Source of the DNA: Pseudomonadota bacterium
GTDB taxonomy: Bacteria > Pseudomonadota > Alphaproteobacteria > Rhizobiales > Beijerinckiaceae
NCBI GenBank assembly: GCA_021812505.1
Contig: JAKANG010000007.1
Coordinates: 1-12,067 of the forward strand
DNA: 12,067 nt
Direction: 5' to 3'
Below are positions 1-9,686 of this stretch, piece by piece. Below the pieces are notes generated by a model that was given only the letters and a program-made list of their open reading frames with translations, did no database searches and had not been told where the DNA came from. Position 1 is the first letter of the stretch, and every line of letters begins with the position of its first letter. The translations under genes were made by a program, and so were the position numbers.

Positions 1-870
1 GTCGATGACCACGCGCACCCCGTCGATGGTGATCGAGGTTTCGGCGATCGAGGTCGCCAGCACGATCTTGCGCCGGCCTTCCGGCGCAGGGCGGATGGCG
101 CGATCCTGCGCCGCGCGCTCCATCGAGCCGTAAAGCGGGCAGATCTCGACGCTTGGATCGTTCAGGCTTTCTTCGAGTTTTCCGGCCAGCCGCAGGATTT
201 CTGCCTGGCCGGGCAGGAAAACCAGCAGCGAGCCCGGCTGTTCGGCCAAGGCCCGGCGTATGGCCCGGAAGCCGGCCTCCTCGATCCTTTCGCGCGGATC
301 GCGGCCGAGATGAACGGTCTCGACCGGAAAGGCCCGGCCCTGCGATTCGACCACGGGCGCGTCCTGCATCAGCCTGGAGACCCGGGCGCCGTCAAGCGTC
401 GCCGACATGACCAGCAGGCGCAGGTCGGGCCGCAGCGCCGCCTGCGCGTCCAGCGCTAGAGCAAGGCCGAGATCGGCGTCGAGCGAGCGTTCGTGAAATT
501 CGTCGAAAAGCACCGCCGCCACGCCTTCGAGCGAAGGGTCGTCGAGGATCATCCGGGCGAAAACGCCCTCGGTGACCACTTCGATCCGAGTTTTCGGCCC
601 GCTCAGCGACTGCATGCGCACTTTCAGGCCCACCGTCTCGCCGAGCCTGTCGCCGGCGAGGCTCGACATGCGCTCGGCGGCGGCGCGGGCGGCGAGGCGG
701 CGCGGCTCCAGCACGACGATCTTGCCATCGCCCCGCCAGCCGCACTCGAGCAGGGCCAGCGGAACACGAGTGGTCTTGCCGGCGCCGGGCGGCGCCACGA
801 GCACGGCCCGCGCGTTCTCCGCGAGCGTTTGGGCGAGGCGCGGCAGGGCTTCGTCGATCGGCAGGGTCAT
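1..870 (-). CDS. hrpB: ATP-dependent helicase HrpB, N-terminal part (cut by window edge)
   Basis: The minus-strand frame from the ATG at 870 stays open for 290 codons to the window edge. It encodes the two RecA-like domains of a DEAH-box superfamily 2 helicase. Visible motifs are Walker A PPGAGKT (residues 27-33), PRRLAARAAAERM (motif Ia), a VVTEG block, the DEAH-variant box DEFHERS (123-129), SAT (156-158), LLVFLPGQAEI, and at the left edge LATSIAETSITIDGVRVVID, characteristic of the DEAH/RHA group. HrpB proteins are usually a little over 800 residues, so roughly the last two thirds lie outside. DEFH in place of DEAH fits HrpB. A GAGG ribosome-binding site (minus strand, 875-878) sits four bases before the start. 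The family is thought to remodel RNA, but its exact substrate in most bacteria is unclear. It is divergent from kup. Family assignment is firm; cellular role is inferred. Confidence 0.93.
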   Translation of the reverse strand, partial: MTLPIDEALPRLAQTLAENARAVLVAPPGAGKTTRVPLALLECGWRGDGKIVVLEPRRLAARAAAERMSSLAGDRLGETVGLKVRMQSLSGPKTRIEVVTEGVFARMILDDPSLEGVAAVLFDEFHERSLDADLGLALALDAQAALRPDLRLLVMSATLDGARVSRLMQDAPVVESQGRAFPVETVHLGRDPRERIEEAGFRAIRRALAEQPGSLLVFLPGQAEILRLAGKLEESLNDPSVEICPLYGSMERAAQDRAIRPAPEGRRKIVLATSIAETSITIDGVRVVID

Positions 871-976
871 GCCGCCTCATGCCAGCAAATTCAACGCGCC
901 GCAACGCACCGCGCCGCGGGGTCGAAGGCGCCTCTTCTCTCGCGCGCGGGAAAGGTTTATAGGACTGCCCCGGTCG

Positions 977-993
977 CGCCTCATTTCGAGGCG
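977..993 (+). promoter_or_regulatory. Small hairpin in the hrpB-kup intergenic region, just before the kup ribosome-binding site
   Basis: CGCCTC (977-982) and GAGGCG (988-993) form a perfect 6-bp stem around the 5-base loop ATTTC. It lies 7 bases before the AGGA at 1001-1004 that probably serves kup (start 1011). It would sit in the kup leader RNA if transcription starts upstream of it, and in the region before hrpB on the other strand. No T-run follows, so it is unlikely to be a terminator. Function is unknown; in GC-rich DNA a stem this short can arise by chance. Confidence 0.35.
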
Positions 994-1010
994 GCAGCCA
1001 GGATGGCCCC

Positions 1011-2951
1011 ATGTCGCAAGACACGATTCCCACGCCCGCCGCCGTCACCCCTTCCCCAGAATCCGTTACGCTGCCAGCCTTGCCGGACCCTGAGCATCAG
1101 GGCGAAGGGTTCTGGACCCTGATGCTCGGCTCGATGGGCGTCGTCTATGGCGACATCGGCACCAGCCCGCTCTATGCGCTCCAGGCGGCGCTGGACCATA
1201 TGAAGACGGACGGCGTGGTCGAATCCGAGGTGATCGGCATCGTTTCGCTGCTGATCTGGGCCCTGTTCTTCGTCGTGACGGCCAAATATGTGTTCTTCCT
1301 GATGCGCGCGGACAACAAGGGCGAGGGCGGCACATTGTCGCTCATGGCCCTGGCGCAGAACGCCCTGGGGCGGCGCTCGCGATGGATTTTCCTGCTCGGC
1401 GTGGCCGGCGCGGCCCTGTTCTCCGGCGACGCGATCATCACGCCCGCGATTTCGGTGCTTTCGGCGGTCGAAGGCCTCAATACCGCGTCGAGCGCCTTCC
1501 AGCCATATGTTCTCCCGATCGCTGTGGGCATTCTGGTCAGTCTTTTCGTGGTGCAAAGCGGCGGCACGGCCAAGGTCGCGACCTATTTCGGCCCGATCAT
1601 GGTGCTGTTTTTCGGCGTCATCGGCGCTTTGGGCCTTTATCATGTCGCCGACGCCCCGCGTGTCCTCAACGCTTTCAACCCCTTCCACGGCTTGAGATTC
1701 CTGTTCGGCCACGGCGCGACCGGCTTCGTCACCCTCGGCCTGATCTTCCTGGCGGTGACCGGGGCGGAGGCGCTTTACGCCGACATGGGCCATTTCGGCC
1801 GCAAGCCGATCCAGCTCGCCTGGCTGCTCTTCGTCCTGCCGTCGCTGGTCTGCAACTATCTCGGCCAGGGCGCCCTGGTGCTGAAAGACCATTCGGCGGT
1901 CGCCAATCCCTTCTATATGATGGCGCCGGCCTGGACGCTGATTCCCTTCGTCGTCCTGGCGACCGTGGCCACGATCATCGCCAGCCAGGCGGTGATCACC
2001 GGGGCTTTCTCGTTGTCGCGCCAGGCGATCCAGCTCGGCCTGCTGCCGCGTCTCGAAATCCAGCACACCTCCGCCACCACCGAAGGGCAGATTTTCGTTC
2101 CGCGGGTCAATCGGACCCTGCTGCTCGGCGTTCTGCTGCTCGTCTTCCTGTTCCGCACCTCCTCCAATCTCGCCAACGCCTATGGCATAGCGGTGACGGG
2201 GACCATGGTGGTGACGACCTCGTTGTCGTTCTTCGTGGTGTGGAAATTGTGGCGCTGGCCGCTGGCCGCCGCCATTCCCTTCGTCGGCATGTTCCTGATG
2301 ATCGATCTGGCCTTCATGGCCGCCAATCTGGTGAAGGTGCTGGAAGGCGGCTGGGTGCCGCTGAGCCTCGCCGGCCTGTCGATGATCGTGATGTGGACCT
2401 GGGTGCGCGGCACCGAGCTTCTGGCGCGCAAGACCCATCGCGATTCGATCCCGACCGCCGACCTCATCCGCATGATGGAAAAATCCAGGCCGACGCGCGT
2501 GCCGGGCACGGCGGTGTTCCTGACCGGCGATCCCAATGTCGCGCCCTCGGCCCTGATGCATAATCTCAAGCACAACAAGGTGCTGCACGAGCGCATCGTG
2601 ATCATGAACGTGGTCACCAAGCCGACGCCGCGCGTGTCCGAGGCCAACCGGTTCGAACGCGAGAAGCTTTCGGAGGATTTCACCCGCGTGACGCTCTATT
2701 TCGGCTTCATGGAAACCCCGCGCGTGCCGGCGGCCATGGCCCTGATGCGCAAATGTGGGGTGAAGTTCGACATCATGACCACGTCCTTCTTCCTCGGCAA
2801 AAGGACGCTGAAATGCTCGCCGGCCTCCGGCATGCCGCAATGGCAGGACAAGCTGTTCGTCAACCTGTCGAAACAGGCGATCAACGCCACCGACTTCTTC
2901 TCCATTCCCTCCGACCGCGTGGTCGAAATGGGCGCGCAAGTGACGATTTGA
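1011..2951 (+). CDS. kup: Kup/HAK/KT-family potassium transport protein
   Basis: The 646-residue product matches the usual length of bacterial Kup, an inner-membrane K+ uptake system believed to work as a K+/H+ symporter. The family signature GVVYGDIGTSPLY is at residues 43-55, followed by DNKGEGG (101-107) and FSGDAIITPAISVLSAVEGL (from about 137), whose Asp is conserved in the family. About twelve hydrophobic segments fill residues 35-465. A hydrophilic C-terminal cytoplasmic domain of about 180 residues ends in the typical VVEMGAQVTI. Nothing is truncated. The start at 1011 has an AGGA six bases upstream, and the short Pro-rich N-terminus before the first membrane helix is normal for proteobacterial members. 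It is divergent from hrpB and followed by a hairpin at 2959-2986. Kup is typically the constitutive, osmotic-upshift or low-pH K+ uptake route, but nothing here shows specific regulation. Confidence 0.97.
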   Translation: MSQDTIPTPAAVTPSPESVTLPALPDPEHQGEGFWTLMLGSMGVVYGDIGTSPLYALQAALDHMKTDGVVESEVIGIVSLLIWALFFVVTAKYVFFLMRADNKGEGGTLSLMALAQNALGRRSRWIFLLGVAGAALFSGDAIITPAISVLSAVEGLNTASSAFQPYVLPIAVGILVSLFVVQSGGTAKVATYFGPIMVLFFGVIGALGLYHVADAPRVLNAFNPFHGLRFLFGHGATGFVTLGLIFLAVTGAEALYADMGHFGRKPIQLAWLLFVLPSLVCNYLGQGALVLKDHSAVANPFYMMAPAWTLIPFVVLATVATIIASQAVITGAFSLSRQAIQLGLLPRLEIQHTSATTEGQIFVPRVNRTLLLGVLLLVFLFRTSSNLANAYGIAVTGTMVVTTSLSFFVVWKLWRWPLAAAIPFVGMFLMIDLAFMAANLVKVLEGGWVPLSLAGLSMIVMWTWVRGTELLARKTHRDSIPTADLIRMMEKSRPTRVPGTAVFLTGDPNVAPSALMHNLKHNKVLHERIVIMNVVTKPTPRVSEANRFEREKLSEDFTRVTLYFGFMETPRVPAAMALMRKCGVKFDIMTTSFFLGKRTLKCSPASGMPQWQDKLFVNLSKQAINATDFFSIPSDRVVEMGAQVTI

Positions 2952-2958
2952 GGCGGCT

Positions 2959-2986
2959 GGACGAGCCGGAGCGCAGCGGCTTGTCC
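2959..2986 (+). terminator. Hairpin after kup, possible terminator without T-run
   Basis: GGACGAGCCG (2959-2968) pairs with CGGCTTGTCC (2977-2986) over 10 bp, including one G-T wobble, around an 8-base loop. It begins eight bases after the kup stop, where a terminator or mRNA 3'-end stabiliser would be expected. No T-run follows (GATGGCGG comes next), so it is not a classical intrinsic terminator. It could act with Rho, protect the kup mRNA 3' end, or be a dispersed palindrome. Confidence 0.5.
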
Positions 2987-3056
2987 GATGGCGGTCGCCA
3001 ACCCGCGCAGCGAGACTTTCTAAAAAAGAATTGTAAATCCGGACCAGTTTCAAGTC

Positions 3057-3082
3057 TGGACAAAGCTTGCCGCCCCGATAAT
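3057..3082 (+). promoter_or_regulatory. Weak candidate promoter for the small lipoprotein gene
   Basis: GATAAT (3077-3082) resembles a -10 box and lies 35 bases before the lipoprotein start. TGGACA (3057-3062) resembles a -35 box, but the spacing is only 14 bases, shorter than the usual 16-18. The local AT-richness just upstream (CTAAAAAAGAATTGTAAAT, 3020-3038) favours a promoter in this gap. This rests on consensus resemblance alone. Confidence 0.25.
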
Positions 3083-3117
3083 CTGGCGCGGTCGCCCGTT
3101 TTCGGAGATTCGTCAGG

Positions 3118-3510
3118 ATGTTGCGCAAATCCCTCGTCTGGACAGCCCTCGCCGCGTCGCTCGCTCTTTCGGGCTGCGCCACTGTCAGCGCGCAGGACAG
3201 AGAGGACATGCTGACCGCCGCGCAATTCACGCGGAAACAGGCGGACACGCCCGCGAAACTGGCCAAGCTCAAGGCGATGCCGCAGAATGTGTTCGTCTAT
3301 CAAAAAAGGAAGGGAGCCCGTTATTACGTTTACGCCGACGCCGCCGGCTGCGGCTGCCTTTATGTCGGCAACGAGACGGCCTATCAGCACTACCAGCAGA
3401 TCAGGCTGGAAAAGCACATCGCCGACGAACAACTGGCGGCCGCGGAAATGCAGCAGGACGTCGCCATGGATTGGGGCATGTGGGGACCATGGGGGCCGGG
3501 TTGCTATTGA
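3118..3510 (+). CDS. Small uncharacterised outer-membrane lipoprotein
   Basis: This 130-residue protein begins with a clear lipoprotein signal peptide: MLRK, a hydrophobic core, and the lipobox LSGC with the modified cysteine at residue 20. Alanine at +2 means nothing marks it for retention in the inner membrane, so sorting to the outer membrane is inferred. The mature part has a charged, helix-prone stretch (about 25-55), a compact block YYVYADAAGCGCLYVGN (about 75-90) with a Cys-Gly-Cys pair, an AYQHYQQIRLEKHIADEQLAAAEMQQ helix, and a Trp/Gly-rich tail ending MGMWGPWGPGCY. I do not recognise a named domain. I have an impression of similar short lipoproteins with a CGCLYVG-type core in other proteobacteria, but no function. 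GGAG at 3104-3107 supports the start. It stands alone between kup and uvrB. Confidence 0.82.
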   Translation: MLRKSLVWTALAASLALSGCATVSAQDREDMLTAAQFTRKQADTPAKLAKLKAMPQNVFVYQKRKGARYYVYADAAGCGCLYVGNETAYQHYQQIRLEKHIADEQLAAAEMQQDVAMDWGMWGPWGPGCY

Positions 3511-3774
3511 TCCCGAAGGCGGTGGATCTGGCGTCCGGTTTTAGGTTTCGGCGCTGACGACGCCATCGATACGGCGGTCTCGCCCGATCTGACCGGCGCG
3601 TCGAGCGGCCGGGCGTGGATGGACGCGACAAATCCCAGGGTCAAGCCCAGGGCCGGTCATGACGGTTAAGTCTCGGCGGTCAATGCCCTGAACGCATCGG
3701 TCGGGATGGGGACCGCGCTGCGGCGCGAACCATCTCCGCTTCCCATTCCCCACCTCGCGCCCCATATTGCCCGC
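3511..3774. other. Gene-poor gap between lipoprotein gene and uvrB
   Basis: These 264 bases hold no ORF with credible protein character on either strand. The small frames here overlap the REP-like element at 3611-3663. I see no alphaproteobacterial SOS operator (GTTC-N7-GTTC) and no convincing sigma70 promoter, although the uvrB promoter must presumably lie here or upstream. Confidence 0.6.
3611..3663 (-). repeat. Degenerate REP-like palindromic element
   Basis: Read on the minus strand this stretch runs GTCATGACCGG, CCCTGGGCTTGACCCTGGG, then GTCCATCCACGCC. That is a degraded match to the abundant rhizobial intergenic palindrome of the form GTCATGGCCGGGCTTGACCCGGCCATCCACG, as I remember it. 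The core, CCCAGGG (3634-3640) / CCCAGGG (3646-3652) on the plus strand, folds as a 7-bp stem with one central A-A mismatch around 5 bases. The perfect palindrome GTCATGAC (3656-3663) marks one end. Its translation includes PGLDPGI, a peptide often seen in spurious ORFs over this repeat. Assignment relies on memory of the consensus; copy number cannot be judged from one window. Confidence 0.5.
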
Positions 3775-6339
<2,565 letters not shown>

Positions 6340-6361
6340 TCCCGAAAAAGCCTTCGGGAGG
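6340..6361 (+). promoter_or_regulatory. Hairpin sequestering the Shine-Dalgarno of the acyl-CoA ligase gene
   Basis: TCCCGAA (6340-6346) and TTCGGGA (6353-6359) form a perfect 7-bp stem around a 6-base loop, beginning on the base after the uvrB stop. The ribosome-binding site GGGAGG of the next gene (6356-6361) lies largely in the 3' arm, six bases before the ATG at 6368. In a uvrB readthrough transcript this could limit ligase translation, and ribosomes finishing uvrB would unfold it, giving translational coupling. The structure is seen; the regulation is inferred. No T-run follows, so termination is less likely. Confidence 0.55.
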
Positions 6362-6367
6362 ATCGTC

Positions 6368-7990
6368 ATGCTTGGCCTGATGCAGCGGCGCGAGCTGCTG
6401 ATTTCATCGATCATCCAGCACGCGGCGCGCCACCACGGCGAGGCGGAAGTTGTGTCGCGGCGCGACGACGGCCGCATCGTCCGCACGACATACAAAGCGC
6501 TGGAAAAGCGGGCGCGAAAACTCATGGCGGCGCTGCGTGGCCTCGGCGCGGGTTTCGGCGATCGCGTCGCCACTCTGGCGATGAACAGCGACCGCCATCT
6601 CGAGCTTTATTACGCCATTTCCGGCATGGGCGCGGTCTGTCACACCATCAATCCGCGCCTGGCGCCGACGGACATCGCCTACATCATCGGCCATGCCGAA
6701 GACCGCGTGCTGTTCGTGGACGCCTGTTTCGCGCCGCTGGCCGCCGCGATCGCGCCCCATGTGGCCAATGTTTTGCGGACGATCGTGGTGCTGGCCGAAC
6801 CGGGCGATATGAAAAAACTCGACCTGCCGCCGGGCGTGGCCCAGTTGGACTATGAGAGTCTGGTCGAGGCGGCGGACGAGCGGGACGATTGGCCGGTCTT
6901 CGACGAAAACGCCGCCTCCGGGCTCTGCTACACCTCCGGGACCACCGGCAAGCCCAAGGGCGTCCTCTATTCGCATCGCTCGTCGCTGCTTCACGCCTTG
7001 GCCGCCAACAGCGCCGACGTCATCGCGCTGCGCGCGACGACCCGGGTTCTGCCGGTTGTGCCGATGTTCCATGTCAACGCCTGGGGCCTGCCCTATGCCG
7101 CGCCCATGGTCGGCGCCGCTCTGATCATGCCGGGGCGGCATCTCGATCCGGTCTCGCTGCTCGGCCTGATGGACGCCGAATCCGTCGATCTTTCGGTCGG
7201 CGTGCCGACGGTCTGGCTGGCTCTGGTCAATCACATGCGCCAGACCGGCGTGGGCTTCACGTCGCTGAAAAGAATCATGTCGGGCGGAGCGGCCCTGCCG
7301 CGCGCTTTGGTCGCCGCCTTCGCCGAACATGGCGTCGAGGCCTGTCAGGGCTGGGGCATGACAGAGACCAGCCCGGTGGTGACCTATAACGGACCCAAGC
7401 CCGCGACGGCCGCGCTCACCGGCGAGGCCAATTTCGACCATGCGGTCAGGCAGGGCCGCGCCTTGTTCGGCGTGGATGTCCGCGCCGTCGGCCCCGACGG
7501 CGCGGAGGCGCCTTGGGACGGAAAAAGCCAGGGCGACATCTCCTGTCGCGGCCACTGGATCGCCAAAGGCTATTTCCGCGCGCCGGAGAGCGAGATCGCC
7601 GACGATGCCTGGTTCCCGACCGGCGATGTCGGATTGATCGACCCCGACGGCTTCCTGCTGCTCACCGACCGGTCGAAGGATCTGATCAAATCGGGGGGCG
7701 AATGGATCAGCTCGATCGAGCTGGAAAATATCGCGGTCGGCCATCCCGATGTCGCGGAGGCGGCGGCCATCGCCGCGCCAGACGAGAAATGGGGCGAAAG
7801 GCCGCTGCTGATCGTCGTCCCGCGTCAGGGCCGCGAGCCGCGGCCGGAAGACCTGCGCGCCTTTTTCAAGGGCAAGGTCGCCAATTTCGCCATCCCCGAC
7901 CGGGTGGTCGTCGCCGACGAACTGCCCCACGGAGCGACCGGCAAGATTCTCAAGCACGAATTGCGGCGGCTCTACGGCGGAGGCAAATGA
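6368..7990 (+). CDS. AMP-forming acyl-CoA ligase (FadD / DmdB-like)
   Basis: This 540-residue ANL-superfamily enzyme would activate a carboxylic acid with ATP to an acyl-AMP and then form the CoA thioester in the cytoplasm. Motifs in order are the P-loop [11 protein letters not shown] (188-198), [18 protein letters not shown] (328-336), WFPTGDVG (415-422), the hinge [15 protein letters not shown] (from 434) and [10 protein letters not shown] with the catalytic Lys at 526. The ATG at 6368 has GGGAGG six bases upstream, and MLGLMQ is the N-terminus I associate with homologues annotated as long-chain-fatty-acid or 3-(methylthio)propionyl-CoA ligase. The true acid cannot be read from the sequence; medium or long fatty acids are most likely. 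It follows uvrB by 28 bases and may be partly co-transcribed, though the functions are unrelated. Full length, no defects. Confidence 0.93.
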   Translation: MLGLMQRRELLISSIIQHAARHHGEAEVVSRRDDGRIVRTTYKALEKRARKLMAALRGLGAGFGDRVATLAMNSDRHLELYYAISGMGAVCHTINPRLAPTDIAYIIGHAEDRVLFVDACFAPLAAAIAPHVANVLRTIVVLAEPGDMKKLDLPPGVAQLDYESLVEAADERDDWPVFDENAASGLCYTSGTTGKPKGVLYSHRSSLLHALAANSADVIALRATTRVLPVVPMFHVNAWGLPYAAPMVGAALIMPGRHLDPVSLLGLMDAESVDLSVGVPTVWLALVNHMRQTGVGFTSLKRIMSGGAALPRALVAAFAEHGVEACQGWGMTETSPVVTYNGPKPATAALTGEANFDHAVRQGRALFGVDVRAVGPDGAEAPWDGKSQGDISCRGHWIAKGYFRAPESEIADDAWFPTGDVGLIDPDGFLLLTDRSKDLIKSGGEWISSIELENIAVGHPDVAEAAAIAAPDEKWGERPLLIVVPRQGREPRPEDLRAFFKGKVANFAIPDRVVVADELPHGATGKILKHELRRLYGGGK

Positions 7991-8068
7991 ATCGAACCGC
8001 CGCGAGGCGCGGTCGCAAAAAGGACACAGAACCGGGGAAATTGCGCGAAGGCCGGCGAAAAGCCTGGC

Positions 8069-8114
8069 AAAGGCGTCGCGTTCATTCTTATCATCCCGAC
8101 AGGACGACGCCTTT
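8069..8114 (+). promoter_or_regulatory. 10-bp perfect inverted repeat before the L,D-transpeptidase ribosome-binding site
   Basis: AAAGGCGTCG (8069-8078) and CGACGCCTTT (8105-8114) are exact reverse complements separated by 26 bases. The 3' arm ends one base before AGGAA (8116-8120), the probable Shine-Dalgarno of the gene starting at 8132. It could be a leader-RNA stem-loop, a mirrored binding site for a dimeric regulator, or a weak terminator of the acyl-CoA ligase transcript, although only three T follow the stem. The symmetry is certain; the role is not. Confidence 0.5.
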
Positions 8115-8131
8115 CAGGAAAATGGCGAATC

Positions 8132-9658
8132 ATGTGGCGCGTGCAAAAAACTCCGGCTCTTGTTCTGGCCGTCATGCTCGGCGTAGCGCCTTTCGCGCCG
8201 GCGGCCTCCTGGGCGCAGAGTCCGCTGTCGCCCGAGCCGATGGCGAACCAGCCCCCGGCGTCGGCGCAGCTTCCGGCCGCGCCGGATATCGATTCGTCGC
8301 CCTTGCCGCCGCCGGCGGCCGCCCCGGCGTCTCCCGCTCCCGCCGCGCCCAAGGCCGAGGCGCCCAAGGCCGAAGTTCCGAAAACCGAAGCCCCGAACCC
8401 CGCGGCGCCGAGTTCCGCAGGCCAAGCGAATCCGCCTGGAGCGGCGCCGGCGCAGGCAGCCGCCGCCAAGCCCAAGCCAGCGCCCAAGCCGCGCCCAAAA
8501 CCGGTTCCGCGCGAAATGGCCTTGTCGGACGATCCGACCCCCGTCCTCCAGCCGGAAACCTTCTTCACCACCGCCAAGGCGTCGGAGCGTTACGCGGCGA
8601 TCGCGGACTCCGGCGGATGGCCGGTCGTTCCTGGCGACTTGCGGCCCGGCGCGCGCGGTCCGGCGGTCGAGATCCTGCGCCGCCGCCTCGCCATCGAGGG
8701 CGATCTCGTCGGCGCGGAGGCCAATGGAACGCGCTGGACCCCCGCGCTCACGGCGGCGGTCAAGAGATTCCAGTTCCGCAACGGCTTGCGGCAGACTGGC
8801 GTCGTCGCCGGCATGACGCTGCGCGCGATGAACGTGCCGGCCAATGTTCGGTTCAAGCAGCTCGCCTCAAGCGCGCAGCGGCTCGCGGGGCTGAATTTCC
8901 CCTTCGGCGACAAATATGTGGCGGTGAACATCCCGTCCCTGGCGGTCGATGCGGTCGAGAACGGCCGCGTCTTCCGTCGCTTCGCTGTGATCGTCGGCGA
9001 GCCGGATCATCAGTCGCCGCAGCTCACGGCGAAAATCATTGCGGTCAATCTCAATCCGACCTGGACGGTGCCGGTCTCGATCATCAAGAACGAGATCATT
9101 CCGAAAATGCGCAAACAGCCGAATTATCTGGCGCGCGCCCATATCCGCATCTTCAGCTACCAGGGCAAGGAGATCAATCCGGCCTCGATCGACTGGAATT
9201 CGGACAAGGCGACGAATTACATCCTTCGGCAGGATTCCGGCAAGGGCAATGCGCTCGGCCTGATCCGCCTCCAGATGCCCAATCCCGACTCGGTCTATAT
9301 GCACGACACGCCGACGCGAAACCTGTTCGCCAATGACTACCGCTTCCTGTCCCATGGCTGCGTGCGGGTGCAGGGCGTCTACGACCTCGCCGCCTGGGTG
9401 CTCGAGGGCGTGCCGGTGACCGCGCCGCCAGCGACGGTCGCGATGGCGGGGCCGGCGCCCGTCACGAGCATATCACCCGATCTCGGCGTGTGGACCGCGC
9501 AGCTGATCCAGCAAAGAATCGCCAGCGGCGTGCGCGAGGACATCAAGCTGCCCAGGCCCGTCCCGGTGGTCTGGGTCTATATGACCGGCTGGGCCTCCGC
9601 CGACGGCATGGTCCATTTCCGCGACGACGTCTACAACATCGACACGGTCGGCGGTTGA
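8132..9658 (+). CDS. Secreted L,D-transpeptidase with peptidoglycan-binding and YkuD domains
   Basis: This 508-residue enzyme is predicted to form 3-3 (meso-diaminopimelate to meso-diaminopimelate) cross-links in periplasmic peptidoglycan. A signal peptide (MWRVQK, hydrophobic core, likely cleavage after SWA at residue 28) precedes a Pro/Ala-rich linker to about residue 125, with three APKAE-type repeats and KPKPAPKPRPKP. A PG_binding_1 type domain follows (LRPGARGPAVEILRRRL to GMTLRAMNV, about 169-235), then the YkuD catalytic domain from about 262, with the active-site motif SHGCVRVQ (407-414) and nucleophile Cys410. The order matches YcbB/LdtD-type enzymes. In Hyphomicrobiales such as Agrobacterium these cross-links are abundant and tied to polar growth. 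AGGAA 11 bases upstream supports the start. It lies convergent to the J-protein gene. Confidence 0.93.
   Translation: MWRVQKTPALVLAVMLGVAPFAPAASWAQSPLSPEPMANQPPASAQLPAAPDIDSSPLPPPAAAPASPAPAAPKAEAPKAEVPKTEAPNPAAPSSAGQANPPGAAPAQAAAAKPKPAPKPRPKPVPREMALSDDPTPVLQPETFFTTAKASERYAAIADSGGWPVVPGDLRPGARGPAVEILRRRLAIEGDLVGAEANGTRWTPALTAAVKRFQFRNGLRQTGVVAGMTLRAMNVPANVRFKQLASSAQRLAGLNFPFGDKYVAVNIPSLAVDAVENGRVFRRFAVIVGEPDHQSPQLTAKIIAVNLNPTWTVPVSIIKNEIIPKMRKQPNYLARAHIRIFSYQGKEINPASIDWNSDKATNYILRQDSGKGNALGLIRLQMPNPDSVYMHDTPTRNLFANDYRFLSHGCVRVQGVYDLAAWVLEGVPVTAPPATVAMAGPAPVTSISPDLGVWTAQLIQQRIASGVREDIKLPRPVPVVWVYMTGWASADGMVHFRDDVYNIDTVGG
8345..8389 (+). repeat. Three 15-bp tandem units encoding APKAE-type pentapeptides
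   Basis: Units at 8345-8359, 8360-8374 and 8375-8389 encode APKAE, APKAE and VPKTE; the first two differ by one base. A fourth partial unit, APNP, follows. They lie in the linker of the L,D-transpeptidase, where alternating Pro and Lys suggest an extended, wall-spanning spacer like that of TonB. Slippage could make the unit number vary between strains. Confidence 0.7.
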
Positions 9659-9663
9659 AGCCG

Positions 9664-9686
9664 CGGGCTTTACTTGCCCGAGTTTT
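9664..9686 (+). terminator. Probable intrinsic terminator of the L,D-transpeptidase gene
   Basis: CGGGC (9664-9668) and GCCCG (9676-9680) form a perfect 5-bp GC stem around a 7-base loop, followed by AG and TTTT (9683-9686). It starts five bases after the stop at 9656-9658 and fits a short rho-independent terminator on the plus strand. Its end overlaps the last codons of the convergent J-protein gene. The stem is short, so efficiency may be modest. Confidence 0.5.

Noticed and set aside
956..961. TATAAA on the minus strand as a -10 box for hrpB
   Set aside because: No TTGACA-like -35 lies 16-18 bases upstream, so the resemblance is too weak to annotate.
981..3272. 763-codon open frame on the minus strand, antisense to kup
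   Set aside because: Its translation is rich in His, Arg, Gly, Gln, Asp and Glu with no domain, exactly what the reverse strand of a GC-rich gene yields. Kup on the plus strand has full family motifs.
3509..3528. GATCC/GGATC hairpin after the small lipoprotein gene as a terminator
   Set aside because: Only 5 bp with a 10-base loop, overlapping the stop codon, and no T-run directly after it.
3540..3774. SOS (LexA) operator before uvrB
   Set aside because: I looked for GTTC-N7-GTTC and its reverse complement. GAAC occurs twice (near 3691 and 3727) but not with the required spacing.
7991..8068. Terminator between the acyl-CoA ligase and the L,D-transpeptidase (ACCGC...GCGGT near 7997-8014)
   Set aside because: A 5-bp imperfect stem followed by A rather than T on the coding strand.
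7513..9336. 607-codon plus-strand frame spanning the acyl-CoA ligase and the L,D-transpeptidase
   Set aside because: It is Arg/Gly/Ala-rich low-complexity translation crossing two well-supported genes in another frame.
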